The notes under the pieces were generated by a model that was given only the letters and a program-made list of their open reading frames with translations, was not told where the DNA came from and searched no databases. From the NCBI GenBank assembly GCA_900556095.1, contig USNU01000067.1, forward strand, positions 1 through 7,390: 7,390 nt of DNA, written 5' to 3'. The DNA is from an uncultured Bacteroidales bacterium. GTDB lineage: Bacteria > Bacteroidota > Bacteroidia > Bacteroidales > Paludibacteraceae. The translations under genes were made by a program, and so were the position numbers. Positions 1-6,952 of this stretch are shown piece after piece. Position 1 is the stretch's first letter. Each line of letters starts with the position of its first letter.

Positions 1-1
1 A

Positions 2-997
2 GCACCGGAGATGCAGCAGGCGGATACCGCCGCCTTGCCGCCGTTTCCCGCAGAGGCATTGTATATTATCGGCAGAGAGTGGGAGTGTATTCACGATTCC
101 GCTTCTGCAAAATATCTTACTCCTCGTGCAATGCAGGTGCGTGCGGAAGGAAAGAATATGCAGGATTATATTGAACAGCGTCTCATTGAACTCTACCCCG
201 AGCGTGCATATCTCGGTTATGTCGGAAAAGTGGAGCGAATGGCGGAAATGTTGATCTATGCTAATGCACAAACCACCTCTATCTCCAATTTGATGGGCAG
301 CGAACTGCCTACGCCGGCGCAACTCAATGCCCGCTATAGTGCCGACCAATCGGCGGCTTTCCCTGCCGACAGTCTGGCACAGGAGATTGCCTTTCTCGAA
401 CTGACGGGCGATGAACTGCTGCGTTTCCAAACTCTCAACCGCTTTGCCGAACAGAGTCATTGGGTAGGGCGTGCCACATTGGATTCGCTGACACTTACTT
501 CCATAGAAGAGGAAAATATAGGCATTACTATCCTTTTGTGGCAGGGACCTCGAATGTTCTATCGCGTGTATCAAAGCAAAGAGCGCGCAACCAATATGGC
601 GGAGTACTACTATCCGGGGGCCACTGCAGGCGGTCAGATTGGCGATGCCTATCGCCATACCCTTGTCAATGCGCTTTTACGCACGTATGTGGGATTACCG
701 ATGACATACGTAATTATGGATCTGTTTTGGGAGAAAGCACACCCCAATGCACCCTGCGACACGTATATGGACTTGCATAACAATGTAGTCGGCCGTCGTA
801 CACATTATGCCGATTTTGTCTATTCCGAACCGTCTGACCAACCATCATGGTTGCAATGGGCGGAGCATGTGCATACCTATATTGCAGACTCCACCAATGC
901 AACTGTTTGCGATTGGAATACGGAAACTCCATCAATGATTGTTATTCCCCAAGCCAATGCTGTGGATAGTCGCTCTTACATTATATGGGGCAAATAA
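2..997 (+). CDS. DUF6973-like domain protein, probably 5'-truncated by window edge
   Basis: The function is not known. The reading frame is open to the window edge (no stop from base 2). The first ATG in the window, at 11, opens on a low-complexity stretch (TAALPPFPAEAL) without a signal peptide, so the real start probably lies upstream. Counting from that ATG there are 328 residues. The N-terminal two thirds is not recognised. The C-terminal third, about residues 205-270, has DAYRH (212-216), then ALLRTYVG, then EKAH (241-244), then MDLHNNVVGR (253-262). This order of a [N/D]A[F/Y]RH motif, an alanine-rich helix, an AH motif and MDLHNN.xGR is what I know from DUF6973-type domains, which are often annotated as hypothetical and found in secreted or surface proteins. 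The conserved His, Asp and Asn residues suggest a metal-binding or hydrolase-like site, but that is inference. The gene ends with TAA and is separated from the next gene by 162 bp with its own promoter, so it is not in an operon with it. Confidence 0.75.
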   Translation, partial: APEMQQADTAALPPFPAEALYIIGREWECIHDSASAKYLTPRAMQVRAEGKNMQDYIEQRLIELYPERAYLGYVGKVERMAEMLIYANAQTTSISNLMGSELPTPAQLNARYSADQSAAFPADSLAQEIAFLELTGDELLRFQTLNRFAEQSHWVGRATLDSLTLTSIEEENIGITILLWQGPRMFYRVYQSKERATNMAEYYYPGATAGGQIGDAYRHTLVNALLRTYVGLPMTYVIMDLFWEKAHPNAPCDTYMDLHNNVVGRRTHYADFVYSEPSDQPSWLQWAEHVHTYIADSTNATVCDWNTETPSMIVIPQANAVDSRSYIIWGK

Positions 998-1019
998 CGC
1001 TCCGAATATATACGAAAGG

Positions 1020-1041
1020 CACTTTTTTGATTGAAAAGGTG
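1020..1041 (+). terminator. Weak hairpin downstream of the DUF6973-like gene
   Basis: Bases 1020-1027 (CACTTTTT) can pair with 1034-1041 (AAAAGGTG), giving an 8-bp stem with one G-T wobble and a 6-nt loop. It lies 22 bp after the stop codon, where a terminator would be expected. No T-run follows the stem and the stem is A/T-rich, so it would be a poor intrinsic terminator. Confidence 0.25.
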
Positions 1042-1049
1042 TTAGAAAC

Positions 1050-1080
1050 TTGCACATATCCGGTTTAAGTTGTACCTTTG
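1050..1080 (+). promoter_or_regulatory. Bacteroidetes-type sigma-ABfrI promoter for the nuclease gene
   Basis: TTG at 1050-1052 is followed after exactly 20 nt by TACCTTTG at 1073-1080. This matches the Bacteroidetes housekeeping consensus (-33 TTG, 19-20 nt, -7 TAnnTTTG) at every defined base. Transcription would start a few bases after 1080, leaving a leader of about 70 nt before the ATG at 1160. No comparably good match was found in the spacer before mutA. Confidence 0.7.
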
Positions 1081-1159
1081 TGGACTTTTAGATGAGTACG
1101 TACATCGGTGGTGTGCGGGTATTGTAAAAGACGATTATTAACCTTATATAAATAATGCA

Positions 1160-2251
1160 ATGAATCGTAGAATATTTTTTTCGTTTATTTTTCTATTGTT
1201 GGCGGGGTGGGCATTTGCTGTGTCCGTTACTCCTGCCGGGAATCTTCCGGAATATTACGCGGCAGTGAACAACCAATCGGGCGAGAACTTGTTCGATAAA
1301 GTGCATACGGTGGCTAAGGTGGGATACCACTCATTAGGCTATGACGGCTTGTGGAGTGCGTATAAACAAACTGACGTGCGTCCGGATGGTACTATTTGGG
1401 ACATGTATAGTAACTGCCACTTCAAGTTTGGTAGTAAACAATGTGGTAATTATAAAAATGAATGTGATTGCTACAATCGCGAGCACTCCATCCCAAAATC
1501 GTGGTTTGGTGGAAAAACTACATCAGGCCCGGGGTGCGACATCTTCCATTTGGTACCTACCGACGGAAAGGTAAATGGTATGCGCAGCAGCTATGCCTTT
1601 GGGGAGGTCTCATCTGCGTCTTATACATCCGGCAATGGCAGTAAGTTGGGGAGTTCGAAGACAATCTCCGTAAACGGCAAAACGGTGGCAGGCGACAATA
1701 TCTCCGCTACTTGTTCGGGCAGGGTATTTGAACCTGTCGACGAATACAAAGGAGACTTTGCGCGTGGCTATTTTGGCACAATGATACGTTGGGCAGGTGA
1801 TTATCAGGCGTTTACATCGGGTAATGGTGGCTCTATCTTTAGCGGAAACTATACTGCTACGGGTAACTTCGGTTTGACAAAATATGGTGTGGCGTTGCTG
1901 CTCAAGTGGCATAGAGAAGACCCTGTTTCTGAGAAAGAGATAGACCGCAACAACGGTATTCAGTCCACTCAAGGCAACCGCAATCCGTTTATTGACTATC
2001 CCTATTTGGTGGAGTATATTTGGGGAGAGAAATCGGGAGATAAAGTGAATCTCAGTAACCTTATCAGTTCGTCTGACTCTCGTTTTATCGCCGGCGAGAG
2101 CAATGGTTGGATAGGTGATGCAACAGACGTAGAGGAGGTTACGTTTGAGCCGATTGTGCCGACTGCGGTAAAAGTCCTGCGCGACGGGCAACTCCTTATT
2201 ATACAGGGCGAGAAAGTGTATAATGCACAAGGGTGCTTGATTAACAACTGA
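1160..2251 (+). CDS. Secreted endonuclease I family nuclease with C-terminal sorting-like tail
   Basis: This is a predicted exported Mg2+-dependent nonspecific DNase/RNase of the endonuclease I family (EndA/Vvn/NucM type, PF04231), 363 aa. Residues 1-20 form a signal peptide: MNRR, a hydrophobic core, then AFA before the likely cleavage site. The active-site block is NREHSIPKSWFG (106-117). By analogy with Vvn, E108 is a metal ligand and H109 the general base; N139 in DGKVNGMRSSYAFGEV (135-150) would be the second metal-side residue. Family motifs continue with VFEPVDEYKGDFARGYF, LLKWHREDPVSEKEIDRNN and QGNRNPFIDYPYLVEYIWG. Cysteines at 86, 95, 102, 104 and 126 around the active site suggest disulphides, consistent with export. 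The last 30 residues (KVLRDGQLLIIQGEKVYNAQG, then a short end) resemble the C-terminal tails of Bacteroidales exported proteins and hint at type IX sorting, which is inferred only. It probably scavenges extracellular nucleic acid. It has its own promoter at 1050-1080. Confidence 0.93.
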   Translation: MNRRIFFSFIFLLLAGWAFAVSVTPAGNLPEYYAAVNNQSGENLFDKVHTVAKVGYHSLGYDGLWSAYKQTDVRPDGTIWDMYSNCHFKFGSKQCGNYKNECDCYNREHSIPKSWFGGKTTSGPGCDIFHLVPTDGKVNGMRSSYAFGEVSSASYTSGNGSKLGSSKTISVNGKTVAGDNISATCSGRVFEPVDEYKGDFARGYFGTMIRWAGDYQAFTSGNGGSIFSGNYTATGNFGLTKYGVALLLKWHREDPVSEKEIDRNNGIQSTQGNRNPFIDYPYLVEYIWGEKSGDKVNLSNLISSSDSRFIAGESNGWIGDATDVEEVTFEPIVPTAVKVLRDGQLLIIQGEKVYNAQGCLINN

Positions 2252-2354
2252 TGATGTGCAACACGGTTTTAGTTTAATCCGTTGATACATAATCAGTTGC
2301 GCGAGCGATAAATAATAACGAATAAATAACAAAACAACATAAATCAATTTTATC

Positions 2355-4235
2355 ATGGCAGAACAAGAATTGAATTTGTTGGCAGATTTTCAACCCGTGT
2401 CAGGAAAGGCATGGAAAGAAAAAATCATCGCTGACTTGAAAGGCGCCGATTTCGACAAGAAACTCGTTTGGCGCACACCGGAAGGCTTTAATGTACAGCC
2501 TTTCTATCGTCGTGAGGACCTCAAAGGTCTGAAAACCACTACTTCAGCACCGGGGCAATTCCCTTATGTGCGCGGTACGAGAACAAACAACGAATGGGCT
2601 ATTCGTCAGAACATCTGCGCTTGCCAAAATGCGCGCAAGGCGAATGCGAAAGCGTTGGAAGTGCTCAACAAAGGTATCACTTCCTTAGGATTTTGCTTAG
2701 ACAAAGAGAAACTGAACTACCGTTTCATCAAGGTATTGCTCAACGACATCAAAGCCGATGCCATCACTATCAACTTCTCGATTTGCCCGTGCGCTGCACC
2801 CGACTTGGCAAATATCCTGGTACGCTACTACGGACGTATGGGATATGATGTGAAGAAGATGAAAGGTAGCATCAACGTGGACCCTATCAAGCAAATGCTT
2901 ATCAAGGGCAAACTGCTCAGCCGCGAACAAGTAACCGAGAAGATTGCGGCTACCGTAAAGGCGGCTAAATCCTTGCCCGGCTACCGCGTTGTAGGTGTCA
3001 ATTCAGTGATTCTCAACAACTCCGGCGCATACTGCGCACAAGAATTGGCGTATGCTCTGGCTTGGGGTGCTGAATATATGACAATGATGACCGAGGCAGG
3101 CGTACCCAACTACAAGGCAGCCAACGCCATTCGTTTCAATATGGGTATCGGTGGCAACTATTTTATGGAGATTGCCAAGTTCCGTGCCGGTCGTATGTTG
3201 TGGGCGAAGATTGTAGAGGCATACAAAGCACCTCTCTTCACCGCTGCTCTCAAAGACGCTGCCAAGATGAATGTCAGCGCAGAGACAAGCCGTTTCAATA
3301 TGACCGTCTTCGACGCATACGTAAACCTGCTTCGCTCGCAAACCGAGACCATGTCGGCAGCCCTTGCCGGTGTGGACGAGATAGTGGTTACGCCGTTTGA
3401 TGTTACATACGAGGAGCCGAATGAGTTCGCAGAGCGTATCGCCCGCAACCAACAGTTGCTGCTCAAAGAGGAATCGCATTTTGACAAGGTGGTTGACCCC
3501 GCTGCCGGTTCGTTCTATATCGAGAACCTGACACACGCTATCGCTGCTGAGGCTTGGAAACAATTCCTCGCTATCCAAGAGCAAGGTGGTATGTATCAGA
3601 TGGTTGCAGAGGGCAAAGTTCAAGCCGCTATCCAAGAGAACCTCACCAAACGTTTGTCTGACGTGGCAAAACGCAAAGAGGTATTGCTCGGCTCGAACCA
3701 ATTCCCGAACTTCACAGAGACGGCTGCCAAGAAAATCAAGAAGACCGATTGCGGCTGTGGTTGCTGCGCTACCAACCATGGTGAGATTCCCGCTCTGCCT
3801 GTGGCACGTGCTGCCGAAGAGTTCGAGGCATTGCGCTTGGAGACAGAAGGTGCTAAGAAACAACCGGTTGCCTTCATGCTCACTATCGGTAACCTGGCTA
3901 TGCGTATTGCGCGTGCACAGTTCTCGTGCAACTTCCTCGCGTGCGCAGGATATAAGGTAATCGACAACAATGGTTTCAAAACTGTGGCAGAGGGTATCAA
4001 GGCTGCACGCAAGGCAAAAGCCGACATCATCGTGCTTTGCTCAAGCGACGACGAATATGCAACATTGGCACCCGAGGCTTGGAAGACACTCAAAGATGCG
4101 AAAGAAATCTTCATCGTAGCTGGTGCACCTGCTTGCTCCGAAGACCTGAAAGCACAGGGTATCACCAACTTCATCAATGTCCGCAGCAACGTCCTCGAAA
4201 CATTGAAATCCTATAATGCGCAACTCTTAAAATAA
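2355..4235 (+). CDS. mutA: Methylmalonyl-CoA mutase, small (beta) subunit
   Basis: This is the non-catalytic partner of MutB in the cytoplasmic heterodimer that interconverts succinyl-CoA and (R)-methylmalonyl-CoA on the propionate route. It is 626 aa, normal for bacterial small subunits. The N-terminus (LLADFQPVSGKAWKEKIIADLKGADF) and the following YVRGTRTNNEWAIRQ are typical of the family. A mutase-type TIM barrel covers roughly residues 30-450, and a degenerate cobalamin-binding-like domain roughly 500-626. The catalytic positions are lost: N86 stands where MutB has Y77, and V218-I219 where MutB has Y231-H232. There is no DxHxxG motif; the corresponding region reads IGNLAMRIARAQF. An odd feature is a Cys-rich CGCGCC (466-471) in the interdomain linker. 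The ATG at 2355 fits the family N-terminus and follows an A-rich leader without Shine-Dalgarno, as is usual in Bacteroidetes. The 103-bp spacer upstream (2252-2354) shows no clear promoter or terminator. The partner mutB starts 441 bp downstream, after an intervening gene. Confidence 0.96.
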   Translation: MAEQELNLLADFQPVSGKAWKEKIIADLKGADFDKKLVWRTPEGFNVQPFYRREDLKGLKTTTSAPGQFPYVRGTRTNNEWAIRQNICACQNARKANAKALEVLNKGITSLGFCLDKEKLNYRFIKVLLNDIKADAITINFSICPCAAPDLANILVRYYGRMGYDVKKMKGSINVDPIKQMLIKGKLLSREQVTEKIAATVKAAKSLPGYRVVGVNSVILNNSGAYCAQELAYALAWGAEYMTMMTEAGVPNYKAANAIRFNMGIGGNYFMEIAKFRAGRMLWAKIVEAYKAPLFTAALKDAAKMNVSAETSRFNMTVFDAYVNLLRSQTETMSAALAGVDEIVVTPFDVTYEEPNEFAERIARNQQLLLKEESHFDKVVDPAAGSFYIENLTHAIAAEAWKQFLAIQEQGGMYQMVAEGKVQAAIQENLTKRLSDVAKRKEVLLGSNQFPNFTETAAKKIKKTDCGCGCCATNHGEIPALPVARAAEEFEALRLETEGAKKQPVAFMLTIGNLAMRIARAQFSCNFLACAGYKVIDNNGFKTVAEGIKAARKAKADIIVLCSSDDEYATLAPEAWKTLKDAKEIFIVAGAPACSEDLKAQGITNFINVRSNVLETLKSYNAQLLK

Positions 4236-4236
4236 A

Positions 4237-4270
4237 GAACAAGGAGTAAAGAGCAAAGAGCAAAGACAAA
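4237..4270 (+). repeat. Purine-rich heptamer tandem repeat 5' of the four-helix bundle gene
   Basis: Starting 2 bp after the mutA stop, the sequence reads as consecutive heptamers: GAACAAG (4237-4243), GAGTAAA (4244-4250), GAGCAAA (4251-4257), GAGCAAA (4258-4264), and a shortened GACAAA (4265-4270) that abuts the ATG at 4271. The whole coding strand here is purine-rich, with C or T only at the fourth position (third in the last unit). It is imperfectly complementary to the pyrimidine-rich stretch after the gene, and it also serves as that gene's leader. Confidence 0.7.
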
Positions 4271-4636
4271 ATGCATAACTTCCGCAAATTGGATATATGG
4301 ATTGATAGTGTAGAATTGGCAGATATTGTCTATACTGTTACTGCCAATTTCCCTCGCCAAGAAATCTATGGATTGGCATCGCAAATGCAGCGTGCCGCTG
4401 TCTCCATTCCATCTAATATCGCTGAAGGGTCGGCTAAAAGTAGTGGCAAGGAGTTTTCGCGTTTCTTATCGATTTCCTTAGGATCTCTGTATGAATTGGA
4501 AACTCAAGTTGTGATTGCTTCAAGACGCGGTTATGTAGAAACACCACAAACTTACGAGTTAATCACAAAGATAGAGAGTTTGCAAAAGCGTGTGTACTCG
4601 TTTCACCATACTTTGTGTCCGGACGAATGTATTTAG
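4271..4636 (+). CDS. Four-helix bundle protein, S23/Avd-like (PF05635 type)
   Basis: This is a 121-aa protein of the four-helix bundle family named after the S23 proteins encoded in intervening sequences of 23S rRNA, and related to the Avd accessory proteins of diversity-generating retroelements. The family forms pentameric barrels that can bind nucleic acid; the role of free-standing members is unknown. Signature segments are FRKLDIWIDSVELADIVY (4-21), FPRQEIYGLASQMQRAAVSIPSNIAEG (27-53, with the near-invariant RAAVSIPSNIAEG), and FSRFLSISLGSLYELETQ (62-79). A last helix lies around 92-113. The length is normal and the frame intact. The gene sits between mutA and mutB on the same strand, 35 bp after mutA and 40 bp before mutB, so it is probably co-transcribed with them. 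Its coding sequence looks more A/T-rich than the flanking mut genes and its edges are repetitive, which suggests it inserted into an older mutA-mutB pair. No reverse transcriptase or variable repeat is present, so there is no sign of a retroelement here. Confidence 0.93.
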   Translation: MHNFRKLDIWIDSVELADIVYTVTANFPRQEIYGLASQMQRAAVSIPSNIAEGSAKSSGKEFSRFLSISLGSLYELETQVVIASRRGYVETPQTYELITKIESLQKRVYSFHHTLCPDECI

Positions 4637-4670
4637 TCTTTTATCCATTGTCCTTATTCCATTATCCATA
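4637..4670 (+). repeat. Pyrimidine-rich repeat 3' of the four-helix bundle gene
   Basis: The spacer before mutB contains repeated units: TTATCCA (4641-4647), TTGTCC (4648-4653), TTATTCCA (4654-4661) and TTATCCA (4662-4668). Its reverse complement aligns with the purine-rich heptamers upstream of the gene, with 22 identities in about 30 aligned positions by hand and three 1-nt gaps. The two edges of the gene therefore form an imperfect inverted repeat. Both arms are low-complexity, which inflates the match. Confidence 0.55.
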
Positions 4671-4676
4671 TAGATT

Positions 4677-6824
4677 ATGAAACCTAATTTTAGTGAAATA
4701 GATATCAACAAGGTTCCTGTTTCTCATGTAGAAGGAGCCAATGAAGCCAATTGGCAAACGCCGGAATTGATTGACGTTAAGCCAATCTATACCAAAGAGG
4801 ACTTGGAAGGTATGGAGCACCTGGATTATGTGTCGGGTATTCCTCCTTTCTTGCGTGGTCCGTATAGTGCGATGTATCCTCTGCGTCCTTGGACAATCCG
4901 CCAGTATGCAGGTTTCTCCACTGCACAAGAATCCAACGCGTTCTATCGTCGTAACCTCGCCAGCGGTCAGAAAGGTCTGTCTGTAGCCTTCGACCTGCCG
5001 ACACACCGTGGCTACAACGCTGATAATATGCGTGTTGTGGGCGATGTGGGAAAAGCAGGTGTTAGTATCTGCTCGCTCGAGGATATGAAAGTTCTCTTCG
5101 CAGGTATTCCTCTGAATAAGATGTCCGTTTCTATGACGATGAACGGTGCCGTATTGCCTATCCTGGCGTTCTATATCAACGCCGGTCTGGAGCAGGGCGC
5201 CAAACTCGAAGAGATGGCAGGTACTATCCAGAACGATATCCTCAAAGAGTTCATGGTGCGTAATACCTATATCTATCCGCCTAAGTTCTCGATGAAGATT
5301 ATCGCCGATATCTTCGAATATACCTCGCAGAAGATGCCTAAGTTCAACTCCATTTCCATTTCCGGTTACCACATGCAGGAAGCCGGTGCCACGGCGGACA
5401 TCGAGCTGGCCTACACATTGGCCGACGGTATGGACTACCTGCGCGCCGGAGTGAACGCCGGAATCGACATCGACGCATTCGCGCCTCGTTTGTCTTTCTT
5501 TTGGGCCATTGGCATGAACCATTTCATGGAGATTGCCAAGATGCGTGCGGCACGTTTGCTGTGGGCAAAAATCGTGAAAAGCTTTGGTGCGAAAAACCCG
5601 AAATCCATGGCGTTGCGTACCCACTCGCAGACTTCCGGTTGGTCGCTTACGGAACAGGACCCGTTCAACAACGTGGGACGTACGTGTATCGAGGCCATGG
5701 CAGCCGTTTTGGGGCACACCCAGTCGTTGCATACCAACTCGTTGGACGAAGCCATCGCCCTGCCGACGGATTTCTCAGCCCGTATCGCACGTAACACGCA
5801 GATATACATCCAGAACGAGACCCAAGTGTGCAAGCACATTGACCCGTGGGCTGGTTCTTACTATGTGGAAACCCTGACGAACGAACTCGTCCACAAGGCT
5901 TGGGAACACATTCAGGAAATCGAGAAACTGGGCGGTATGGCCAAAGCCATCGAAACCGGTCTGCCCAAGATGCGTATCGAAGAGGCCGCAGCCCGTACGC
6001 AGGCTCGTATCGACTCCGGCGCACAGACCATCGTGGGTGTGAACAAATACCGTTTGGACCACGAAGATCCTATCGACATTCTCGAAGTGGACAACACTGC
6101 CGTCCGCCTGCAACAGGAAGAAAACCTGAAGAAACTGAAAGCCGGACGGAACGAGGAAGAGGTGAAAAAGGCATTGGCCGCCATCACCGAATGCGTACGC
6201 GAGTTCAACGAAGGCAAGAAGAGCGAACACAACCTGCTCGACCTAGCCGTAAAGGCAGCCAGCGTACGTGCCACGTTAGGAGAGATTTCAGATGCTTGCG
6301 AGGCTATCGTAGGCCGATATAAAGCCGTAATCAGAACTATTTCACAAGTGTATTCATCAGAAAGCAAAGCAGACGCCGACTTCGCCGAAGCATGCGAGTT
6401 GACGGAAGAGTTCGCCCGGCAGGAAGGCCGCCGGCCGCGTATCATGATTGCCAAAATGGGGCAGGACGGGCACGACCGTGGAGCCAAGGTTTGTGCCACG
6501 GGTTATGCCGACTGCGGTTTCGATGTCGACATGGGACCGTTGTTCCAGACACCGGCCGAAGCTGCACGCCAAGCCGTAGAGAACGACGTGAACATCATGG
6601 GCGTAAGTTCGCTGGCAGCCGGACACAAGACCCTCATCCCGCAAGTCATCGAAGAGTTGAAGCGGTTGGGACGCGAGGACATCATGGTCATCGCGGGCGG
6701 TGTCATCCCGGCACAAGACTACGATTTCCTGTACAAAGCAGGCGTAGCGGCCATCTTCGGTCCCGGAACCTCCGTAGCCAAAGCAGCCTGTGAAATGATG
6801 AAAATCCTTTTGGACAAAGAATAA
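4677..6824 (+). CDS. mutB: Methylmalonyl-CoA mutase, large (alpha) catalytic subunit
   Basis: This is the catalytic, adenosylcobalamin-binding subunit. It carries out the radical carbon-skeleton rearrangement between succinyl-CoA and (R)-methylmalonyl-CoA, a key step of propionate formation in anaerobic Bacteroidales. It is 715 aa, full length. The substrate TIM barrel spans roughly residues 30-400 and carries [20 protein letters not shown], with Y77 equivalent to Tyr89 of the Propionibacterium shermanii enzyme, R195 (equivalent to Arg207) in [11 protein letters not shown], and Y231-H232 (His244) in [12 protein letters not shown]. The C-terminal B12 domain, roughly 583-715, has GQDGHDRG, with H599 as the lower axial cobalt ligand (equivalent to His610), plus SSLAAGHKT and GGVIP (674-678). 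All catalytic residues are present. The start at 4677 gives the expected N-terminus ([10 protein letters not shown]). The gene is separated from mutA by the four-helix bundle gene and is followed by a strong terminator, so it ends the operon. G+C rises from about 48% before 5340 to about 55% after (hand count). Confidence 0.98.
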   Translation: MKPNFSEIDINKVPVSHVEGANEANWQTPELIDVKPIYTKEDLEGMEHLDYVSGIPPFLRGPYSAMYPLRPWTIRQYAGFSTAQESNAFYRRNLASGQKGLSVAFDLPTHRGYNADNMRVVGDVGKAGVSICSLEDMKVLFAGIPLNKMSVSMTMNGAVLPILAFYINAGLEQGAKLEEMAGTIQNDILKEFMVRNTYIYPPKFSMKIIADIFEYTSQKMPKFNSISISGYHMQEAGATADIELAYTLADGMDYLRAGVNAGIDIDAFAPRLSFFWAIGMNHFMEIAKMRAARLLWAKIVKSFGAKNPKSMALRTHSQTSGWSLTEQDPFNNVGRTCIEAMAAVLGHTQSLHTNSLDEAIALPTDFSARIARNTQIYIQNETQVCKHIDPWAGSYYVETLTNELVHKAWEHIQEIEKLGGMAKAIETGLPKMRIEEAAARTQARIDSGAQTIVGVNKYRLDHEDPIDILEVDNTAVRLQQEENLKKLKAGRNEEEVKKALAAITECVREFNEGKKSEHNLLDLAVKAASVRATLGEISDACEAIVGRYKAVIRTISQVYSSESKADADFAEACELTEEFARQEGRRPRIMIAKMGQDGHDRGAKVCATGYADCGFDVDMGPLFQTPAEAARQAVENDVNIMGVSSLAAGHKTLIPQVIEELKRLGREDIMVIAGGVIPAQDYDFLYKAGVAAIFGPGTSVAKAACEMMKILLDKE

Positions 6825-6855
6825 GGACCGGACAAGGTTCCTATCCCAAACTATC

Positions 6856-6900
6856 AAGTAGGAGGAAAGCAAGGTGAAGCTTTTCTCCTACTTTCGTTTT
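6856..6900 (+). terminator. Intrinsic terminator of the mutA-mutB operon
   Basis: Bases 6856-6870 (AAGTAGGAGGAAAGC) pair with 6879-6893 (GCTTTTCTCCTACTT). This gives a 15-bp stem with one G-T wobble and an 8-nt loop, followed by TCGTTTT. It lies 31 bp after the mutB stop, the expected place for the end of the operon. Confidence 0.8.
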
Positions 6901-6905
6901 CCCGC

Positions 6906-6945
6906 CTTTTAAAAAGCCGGTCTGCCGGTTTCCTTTTCAGGAAAC
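6906..6945 (-). terminator. Probable terminator hairpins for the minus-strand OrfA gene
   Basis: Just past the OrfA stop on the minus strand come two overlapping short inverted repeats. The first is GTTTCC/GGAAAC (6945-6940 with 6933-6928, 6-nt loop). The second is CCGG-CAGA-CCGG (6928-6917), followed directly by CTTTTTAAAA on the minus strand. The second hairpin with its T-run resembles a short intrinsic terminator. The two stems share a base and cannot both form fully. Confidence 0.45.
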
Positions 6946-6952
6946 GCAAAAA

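Noticed and set aside
2259..2309. Possible terminator between the nuclease and mutA (CAACACGG with CCGTTG, and outer GTGCAAC with GTTGCGC)
   Set aside because: The inner stem needs a 2-nt bulge and a 12-nt loop, the outer arms are interrupted, and no T-run follows. Not convincing as an intrinsic terminator.
1610..2356. 248-codon minus-strand open frame opposite the nuclease
   Set aside because: It overlaps a clear endonuclease I gene, has no domain, and its start runs into the mutA start region.
3003..3863. 286-codon minus-strand open frame inside mutA
   Set aside because: Antisense shadow of mutA; its composition is unlike a real protein and no family motif is seen.
4271..4636. Diversity-generating retroelement, because of the Avd-like protein
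   Set aside because: There is no reverse transcriptase, template repeat or variable repeat in the window. The protein fits the broader S23-like family equally well.
4648..4678. Promoter for mutB inside the pyrimidine-rich spacer (TTG, 20 nt, TAGATTAT)
   Set aside because: The -7 element matches only part of TAnnTTTG and overlaps the mutB start codon. Read-through from mutA is more likely.
4662..5732. 356-codon open frame on the minus strand across the start of mutB
   Set aside because: It lies entirely opposite a highly conserved mutB. The translation is rich in His, Arg and Cys with no recognisable domain, as expected for an antisense shadow.
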